64,000 bases of DNA, taken from contig NZ_NEHW01000002.1 of the NCBI RefSeq assembly GCF_002112505.1, positions 248,001-312,000 of the forward strand, written 5' to 3'. Positions 58,804 through 64,000 of the stretch are shown here, piece after piece. A program made the translations under genes and the position numbers. Within the stretch, counting starts at the first letter, position 1. Each line of letters opens with the position of its first letter. This DNA is from Pseudomonas sp. R28(2017) (GTDB lineage: Bacteria; Pseudomonadota; Gammaproteobacteria; Pseudomonadales; Pseudomonadaceae). Below the pieces are notes generated by a model, which saw only the letters and a list, made by a program, of their open reading frames with translations, did no database searches and was not told the DNA's origin.

Positions 58804-59691
58804 ATGCGCCGCCTGCCTTCCCTGACCGCCCTGCGCACCTTCGAATGCGCCGCCCGCCATGGCCATTTCGGCCGCGCTGCCGCTGAGCTGTGCGTCACCG
58901 ACAGCGCCGTCAGCCACCAGATCCGCCAGCTTGAAGAGCAGCTCGGCGTCGCCCTGTTCGAGCGCGTGGGCCGGCAGGTACGCCCCAGTGCCGAAGCCGA
59001 ACGCCTGCTGCATCACTTGCAACAAGCCTTCGAGCTGATCGGCAAGGCCTGCGACGAGCTGCGCGACCCAGCTTCGCAGGCGGTGCTGCGGGTGGCGGTG
59101 ACAGCGGAGCTTGCGCAAAAATGGCTGGTCGCGCGCCTGGCCGACTTCAGCAGCCGTTACCCGCACATCACCCTGCACCTGCACGATCAGCCGATCGATG
59201 CCGGAGCCCCGGCGCTGGACGTCGACCTGGCCATCACCTACGGCACCAGTGCCCTGGACGGCAGCACCCACTTCGTTCGGCCGCTGCCGCTGCTGCAGTT
59301 CTTCCCCGTGTGCAGCCCCGGCCTGTTCAACCAGGGCGGGCTCAAGCGCCCGCGTGACCTGGTGCGTCACTGCCTGTTGCACGATGATCAGGATGGCCGC
59401 ACCTGGACCACCTGGCTGGCCACCCACGCCGAGGACGCCCTGCCCACCCGCCAGCTGTATTTCCCCCATGCCGCGCTGGCGCTGGAGGCTGCACTGCTGG
59501 GGCAGGGCGTGGCGATGGGCGACAACCTGACCTGCCAGGCCGACCTCCAGAGTGGCCGGCTGGTACGTCCGTTCAGTGCCAGCGTGACGGCCCAGGGGCA
59601 GTACGCGCTGGTGTGTGAACGGCTGCGCCTGGAGCGCGCGCCGGTAGCCGACTTCATCGAATGGTTCATCGAACAGCTGGGCGATAGCTGA
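58804..59691 (+). CDS. LysR-family regulator, GcvA-like
   Basis: 295 residues. N-terminal winged HTH MRRLPSLTALRTFECAARHG with FGRAAAELCVTDSAVSHQIR is the GcvA-subgroup pattern; the C-terminal periplasmic-binding-like effector domain follows (about 90-290). It is upstream of and co-directional with aguA by 93 bp, so it may control the agmatine genes; the inducer is unknown. A stem (59729-59745) separates the two. Confidence 0.88.
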   Translation: MRRLPSLTALRTFECAARHGHFGRAAAELCVTDSAVSHQIRQLEEQLGVALFERVGRQVRPSAEAERLLHHLQQAFELIGKACDELRDPASQAVLRVAVTAELAQKWLVARLADFSSRYPHITLHLHDQPIDAGAPALDVDLAITYGTSALDGSTHFVRPLPLLQFFPVCSPGLFNQGGLKRPRDLVRHCLLHDDQDGRTWTTWLATHAEDALPTRQLYFPHAALALEAALLGQGVAMGDNLTCQADLQSGRLVRPFSASVTAQGQYALVCERLRLERAPVADFIEWFIEQLGDS

Positions 59692-59728
59692 ATTCAATTC
59701 AACTATCACTGAGTTTTCATCGTTGGAT

Positions 59729-59745
59729 GCCGCCAGCGAGGCGGC
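59729..59745. terminator. Hairpin between lysR and aguA
   Basis: GCCGCC-agcga-GGCGGC, a 6-bp GC stem with 5-nt loop 38 bp after the lysR stop. No U tract; weak terminator or leader stem. Confidence 0.35.
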
Positions 59746-59784
59746 GTAGCGTGCAGTCATCACTCACCGACACGAGGTTGACCC

Positions 59785-60891
59785 ATGGCACGTTCGCTCA
59801 CCACCACCCCCAAGGCCGATGGTTTCCGCCTGCCCGGCGAATTCGAGCGCAAGGCCGGCTGCTGGCTCGGCTGGCCGGAGCGCCCGGATGTCTGGCGCAA
59901 TGGTGCCAAACCTGCGCAAAAGGTCTGGGTCGAGATCGTCACGGCGATCGCCTCCAGCGAGCCGGTCACGGTCTGCGCCTCTGCTGCCCAGTACGCCAAC
60001 GCCCGGCGCCTGCTGCCACCGCAGGTGCGGGTGGTGGAAATGACCTGCAACGACACCTGGTTCCGTGACAGCGGTGCCTGCTTCGTGGTCAATGACAGCA
60101 GCGGTGAAGTACGGGGTGTCGACTTCGAGTTCAATGCTTACGGCGGGCTCGACGGTGGCCTGTACTACCCCTGGGACAAGGACGACCAGATCGCCCAGAA
60201 GATCCTCGAGATCGAAGGCCTGGACCGCTACCGCGCGCCGCTGATCGCCGAGCTTGGCGGCATCCAGAGTGACGGCCAGGGCAGCCTGCTGACCACCGAG
60301 CAGTGCCTGCTCAACCGCAACCGCAACGCCCACCTGGGCAAGGCCGAGGTCACGCGTCGCCTTGAAGACTACCTCGGCGCCGAGCAGGTGATCTGGCTGC
60401 CGCGTGGCTGCAAGTTCGACGAGACCGATGGCCACGTCGACGACCTGGCCTGCTTCGTGCGCCCCGGTGAAGTGGTGCTGCAATGGACCGACAACCGTGA
60501 CGACCCGCAATGGGAGATCTACCAGGAAGCCTACGACATCCTGCGCAGCACCCGCGATGCCCGTGGCCGTGAACTGAAGGTGCACAAGCTGCCGCAACCC
60601 GACGTGCTGGAATGGACTGCCGAAGAAGCGGCCGGGCTCGATCAGGTCGACGGTACCCACCTGCGCGAGGCAGGCACGCGCATCTGCGCCTCGTACATCA
60701 ACTATTACGCGGGTAACACGGCCATCGTCTTGCCGCTGTTCGGCGACCGCAATGACACCGTCGCCCAGGCGACCCTGGCGGAGCTGTTCCCCGGCCACCG
60801 CATCATCGGTATCGAGCACTCCCGCGAGATCCTGCTCGGTGGCGGCAACGTCGCCTGCATCACCATGCCGCAGTACGCCGGAGGCCGCTGA
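59785..60891 (+). CDS. aguA: Agmatine deiminase
   Basis: 368 residues, the usual length. Guanidino-group-modifying enzyme family: GFRLPGEFERKAGCWLGWPE at the start, NDTWFRDSGACFVVND near 91, CKFDETDGHVDDLACFVRPG near 211 with the Asp/His residues, and the catalytic Cys in LLGGGNVACITMPQ near 358. It turns agmatine into N-carbamoylputrescine and ammonia. aguB is not in the window. Its stop overlaps the next ATG (TGATG). Confidence 0.96.
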   Translation: MARSLTTTPKADGFRLPGEFERKAGCWLGWPERPDVWRNGAKPAQKVWVEIVTAIASSEPVTVCASAAQYANARRLLPPQVRVVEMTCNDTWFRDSGACFVVNDSSGEVRGVDFEFNAYGGLDGGLYYPWDKDDQIAQKILEIEGLDRYRAPLIAELGGIQSDGQGSLLTTEQCLLNRNRNAHLGKAEVTRRLEDYLGAEQVIWLPRGCKFDETDGHVDDLACFVRPGEVVLQWTDNRDDPQWEIYQEAYDILRSTRDARGRELKVHKLPQPDVLEWTAEEAAGLDQVDGTHLREAGTRICASYINYYAGNTAIVLPLFGDRNDTVAQATLAELFPGHRIIGIEHSREILLGGGNVACITMPQYAGGR

Positions 60892-61988
60892 TGAAACGGC
60901 GCGCACTGGCGATTGCGACTGCCCTGGGCTGCGCGGTGTCGGTGGCTCAGGCGGCCGACACACAACAGCCGACCGTCAACCTGTACATCTGGGGCGAATA
61001 CCTTGCCCCCGATACCTTGACCCGGTTCGAGAAGGAAACCGGCATTCGCGTGGTCGCCGATCACTTCGACTCGCTGGAAACCGCCGAGACCAAACTGTTG
61101 ACCGGTGGCAGTGGCTACGACGTGGTGCTCACCGCCGGTCAGCACCTGAGCCGGGCCATTGCCAGCGGCGCCCTGCAACCGCTGGACAAGGCCAGGGTGC
61201 CGCACCTGGCGGGTGTCGGCGAAGAATTTCGCCAGCACATGGCCTTGTTCGACCCCGGCAACCGCTATGCCGGGACCTATGCCTGGGGCACCACGGGGGT
61301 GGGCTACCAGCAGCAGGCCGTGACGGCGCGCATGGGCGATGCACCGCTGGACAGTTGGGCGATGCTGTTCGACCCGCAGGTGGTGGCGAAATTTGCCGAC
61401 TGCGGGGTGAGCCTGCTCAATGACCCCAACGAGGTGTTCGCCGCGGTGATGCGTTACATGGGCCTGGACATCAACCAGCAGCGCCTTGAGGACCTGAAGG
61501 CGGCGGAGGTGCAACTGCGCAAGGTGCGCCCGTACATTCGCTACTTCGACAATGACCGCAACATCAACGACCTGGCCAATGGCGAAACCTGCGTGGCGAT
61601 GTCGTGGAACGGCAACGTGGCCATTGCCCAAGGGCAGGCGCAGCAGGCGGGCAAGGCGTTTGCGCTGGATTACAGCATTCCGAAGGAGGGCACGTTGATC
61701 TGGCTGGACGCGTTGGTGGTGCCCAAGGATGCTCCGCATCCGGATGCGGCGTGGAAGCTGGTGGATTACCTGATGCGTCCGGATGTGATTGCGCCGATTA
61801 CCGACACCATCCACTACGCCAATGCGATCACGGCGGCGGATGGGTTGGTGGATGCGCAGATCCGCACTGCACCGGGGACCTATCCGCCGGCCGAGGTGCG
61901 GGCGCGGTTGTATGGCAAGAATGACAATGGCAAAGCGTTCAACCGTGAGCTGACCCGCGCGTTCAGCCGGTTGAAGAGTGGGACCTGA
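60891..61988 (+). CDS. Periplasmic polyamine-binding protein (PotF/SpuD type)
   Basis: 365 residues. Signal peptide MKRRALAIATALGCAVSVAQ, cleaved near AQA-ADT. Binding-protein markers: VNLYIWGEYLAPDTLTRFEK near 28, YDVVLTAGQHLSRAIASGAL near 74, YAGTYAWGTTGVGYQQQAVT near 125, and CVAMSWNGNVAIAQGQAQ near 231. It would feed agmatine, putrescine or spermidine to an ABC permease; the ABC permease and ATPase genes are not adjacent, so they must be elsewhere or shared. Translationally coupled to aguA, which favours agmatine as ligand. Confidence 0.92.
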   Translation: MKRRALAIATALGCAVSVAQAADTQQPTVNLYIWGEYLAPDTLTRFEKETGIRVVADHFDSLETAETKLLTGGSGYDVVLTAGQHLSRAIASGALQPLDKARVPHLAGVGEEFRQHMALFDPGNRYAGTYAWGTTGVGYQQQAVTARMGDAPLDSWAMLFDPQVVAKFADCGVSLLNDPNEVFAAVMRYMGLDINQQRLEDLKAAEVQLRKVRPYIRYFDNDRNINDLANGETCVAMSWNGNVAIAQGQAQQAGKAFALDYSIPKEGTLIWLDALVVPKDAPHPDAAWKLVDYLMRPDVIAPITDTIHYANAITAADGLVDAQIRTAPGTYPPAEVRARLYGKNDNGKAFNRELTRAFSRLKSGT

Positions 61989-62009
61989 CGGGTGATTTGT
62001 AATGGCTGT

Positions 62010-62108
62010 ACTGGCCTCTTCGCGGGCAAGCCCGCTCCCACAAGTACCGCGCAGATTGTGAAAGTTGTAACGACCTGTGGCAGCGGGCTTGCCCGCGAAG
62101 AGGCCAGT
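62010..62108. repeat. REP inverted pair m
   Basis: Opposed REP cores with outer arms actggcctcttc / gaagaggccagt between the convergent binding-protein and topB genes. One core has a base change (gtggcagcgggc). Confidence 0.92.
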
Positions 62109-62120
62109 AAAGGCAATATA

Positions 62121-64000
62121 TCAGCTGGATGACTTACGCCGAGGTTGCCTTGGCTTGCGGGCAGCGGGTTTGCCCTCGGCGGCCTTGCCTTTCCCGGTAC
62201 TGCGCCGCTTCTTCTTCCACGGCGCTGCCTTGCCAACGGCCGGCCCGGTAATGGTCATGCGCATCCCGCGGCATCGCTCCACCAGCTTGCCCATCCACGC
62301 CGACTGGCGTGCGACGAACTCTTCCAGGCTCATCTCGCCGCTCTGCACCATGTCCAGCGCCTGTTCCCAGATGGCCGTGGTACCCGGGTCGGCAATGGCG
62401 CGCGGCACGGCGTCGATCAGGCTGAAAGCGGCCGGGGTGGCGGACAGCGCCTTGCCGTTCTTCACCAGATAACCACGGTCGAGCAGGCCCTGGATGATGC
62501 TGGCGCGGGTGGCTTCGGTGCCGATGCCAGTGGTTTCCTTGAGCTTTTGCTTGAGCCGCGGGTCGTCCACCAGCTTGGCGACGTTCTTCATCGCCTTGAT
62601 CAGGTCGCCTTCGGTGAACGGCTTGGGCGACTGGGTCCACAGGTCCTTCAACTGCACGCCGTGCACATTGCAGTCCTGGCCTTCACGCAAGGCCGGCAGC
62701 ACCTGGGCTGGTTGGGCCTCGCGGCCCTTGGCCGGGGTCAGCGCCTCGGGCAGGGCGCGGCGCCAGCCGGGCTCGACGATCTGCTTGCCGACCGCGCGCA
62801 GGGCATGGCCGGCGCAGTCGAACTCGGCCTGGGTACGGTCGTATTCGTGGTTGGGCAGGAACTGCGCCAGGTAGCGGGCACGGATCAGCGTGTAGACCGC
62901 CTTGTGCTTGGCGGGCAGGCGTGCCGGGTCGCTGGCGGCGGCGGTGGGGATGATGCCGTGGTGGGCGCTGACCTTGGCGTCGTTCCAGGCGCGTGAGCGG
63001 CGCTGTGGCTCCAGGTGCGCGTGCAGTGGCGCCAGGCTGGCGTCGGCCCGCTGCAACGCGGCGAGGATGGCCGGAGCCTCGCCGTGCTGGCTGACCGGCA
63101 GGTAGCCGCAGTCGCTGCGCGGGTAGGTGATCAGCTTGTGCGTCTCGTACAGCGCCTGGGCGATGTCGAGGGTTTCCTGGGCACCGAGGCCGAACTTCTT
63201 CGAGCACAGCTCCTGCAGGGTGCCCAGGTCGAAGGGCAGCGGTGCGGCCTCGCGCACGCGTTCGGTGGCGACCTTGAGTACCCGTGCGGTACCGGCGTTG
63301 TTCATGTCTGCAGCGGCCTGCCGGGCCAGTGCCGGGTTCAGGCAGCGGCCCTGGTCGTCGCAGGTGTCTTCCGGCGCACGCCACTGGGCGTTGAAGGTTT
63401 GCCCGGCCGCTTCGAGCTGCACGTCGATGGCCCAGAATGGCACGGGTACGAAGTCGGCGATGCTGCGGTCACGGTCCACCACCAGGCGCAAGGTCGGGGT
63501 CTGCACCCGGCCCACCGGCAGCACGCCCTGGTAGCCAGACTGGCGGCCGAGCAGGGTGAACAGCCGGCTCATGTTCATGCCGATCAGCCAGTCGGCGCGG
63601 GAGCGGCCCAGGGCCGAGTGGTAGAGGTTGAAGGTTTCCTGGCCGGGCAGCAGGCGCGCCAGGGCCTTGCGGATCGAGGCGTCGTCCAGGGCCGACAGCC
63701 ACAGGCGCTGGATCGGGCCACGGTAGCGGCAGTGCTCGACCAGCTCGCGGGCGATCATTTCGCCTTCGCGGTCGGCGTCGGTGGCGATCACCAGTTCGCG
63801 GGCTTCGCCGAGCAGGCGCTTGACTGCCTTGAACTGGCTGGCGGTCTTGGGCTTGACCAGCATTTTCCACTTTTCCGGGATGATCGGCAGGTCGGCTAGG
63901 TTCCAGCGCTTGTAGCGGTCGTCGTAGCTGTCGGGTGGGGCGGTTTCCAGCAGGTGCCCGATGCACCAGGTCACGCAGACATCGGTGCCCTGCCAGCAGC
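62121..64000 (-). CDS. topB: DNA topoisomerase III, 5' end outside the window
   Basis: About 626 residues visible; the frame runs through 64000 as CWQGTDVCVTWCIGHLLE, so the N-terminal TOPRIM start is missing and the GTG at 63974 is not the true start. Visible: TOPRIM DADREGEMIARELVEHCRY near 70, GMNMSRLFTLLGRQSGYQG near 150, the active-site tyrosine region GVLPVGRVQTPTLRLVVDRD near 168 and KLITYPRSDCGYLPVS near 283. The C-terminus ends in a basic tail (GKGKAAEGKPAARKPRQPRR). It decatenates DNA by single-strand passage. Convergent with the binding-protein gene. Confidence 0.95.
   Translation of the reverse strand, partial: CWQGTDVCVTWCIGHLLETAPPDSYDDRYKRWNLADLPIIPEKWKMLVKPKTASQFKAVKRLLGEARELVIATDADREGEMIARELVEHCRYRGPIQRLWLSALDDASIRKALARLLPGQETFNLYHSALGRSRADWLIGMNMSRLFTLLGRQSGYQGVLPVGRVQTPTLRLVVDRDRSIADFVPVPFWAIDVQLEAAGQTFNAQWRAPEDTCDDQGRCLNPALARQAAADMNNAGTARVLKVATERVREAAPLPFDLGTLQELCSKKFGLGAQETLDIAQALYETHKLITYPRSDCGYLPVSQHGEAPAILAALQRADASLAPLHAHLEPQRRSRAWNDAKVSAHHGIIPTAAASDPARLPAKHKAVYTLIRARYLAQFLPNHEYDRTQAEFDCAGHALRAVGKQIVEPGWRRALPEALTPAKGREAQPAQVLPALREGQDCNVHGVQLKDLWTQSPKPFTEGDLIKAMKNVAKLVDDPRLKQKLKETTGIGTEATRASIIQGLLDRGYLVKNGKALSATPAAFSLIDAVPRAIADPGTTAIWEQALDMVQSGEMSLEEFVARQSAWMGKLVERCRGMRMTITGPAVGKAAPWKKKRRSTGKGKAAEGKPAARKPRQPRRKSSS

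Overview
The window looks like chromosome of a Pseudomonas of the P. putida group. The grounds are high GC, leucine/isovalerate (liu), reductive pyrimidine and GlgE/TreYZ gene sets typical of that genus, a PrrF-type iron sRNA, and thirteen inverted pairs of the short REP element whose core reads gggagcgggcttgcccgcg. Species assignment is inference from gene content and recalled synteny. I see no IS element, prophage, CRISPR array, rRNA or tRNA.

Layout. 1-5.8 kb: end of a two-domain spore-coat-U (Csu-type) pilus protein, an M14 carboxypeptidase, an AT-richer Bcr/CflA-type MFS exporter, an iron block (a sigma-region-4/FecR-N-terminal chimera behind a Fur-box-like site, and a PrrF sRNA with promoter, Fur box and terminator), a DUF6124-like gene, and a LexA/CI-like repressor whose two peptidase residues are both substituted. 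5.8-13.4 kb: liuABCD for leucine/isovalerate breakdown, divergent from an acyl-CoA synthetase; two 16-bp palindromes between them match the LiuR operator type. 13.5-35 kb: trehalose and alpha-glucan metabolism in two blocks, glgE - treS/maltokinase - glgB (plus strand) and glgA-treZ-malQ-treY-DUF2934-glgX (minus strand), separated by an autotransporter barrel protein and an EEP-family phosphodiesterase. Both blocks carry AlgU-like promoter candidates. 35.5-40.3 kb: small coiled-coil protein, 6-phosphogluconate dehydrogenase, glucose-6-phosphate dehydrogenase and a GH15 enzyme.

40.3-48.9 kb: reductive pyrimidine/hydantoin catabolism: a RutR-like TetR regulator coupled to a truncated VOC remnant, the two dihydropyrimidine dehydrogenase subunits and dihydropyrimidinase on the minus strand, and divergently an NCS1 transporter and an N-carbamoyl-amino-acid amidohydrolase; the 617-bp divergent region holds two strong palindromes. 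49.1-55.2 kb: housekeeping and single genes (RNase Z, lipocalin, RibD/DHFR-like reductase, dienoyl-CoA isomerase-like crotonase, NudC, TSUP permease, alpha/beta hydrolase). 55.3-62 kb: polyamine catabolism (gamma-glutamylputrescine synthetase-like enzyme, XRE-cupin regulator and oxidase on the minus strand; LysR regulator, agmatine deiminase and polyamine-binding protein on the plus strand). The last 1.9 kb is most of topB.

The sugar genes form one network. Trehalose made by TreY/TreZ from linear glucan can be isomerised to maltose by TreS, phosphorylated by the fused maltokinase, polymerised by GlgE, branched by GlgB, debranched by GlgX and rearranged by MalQ. Neither glgC nor glgP is in the window.
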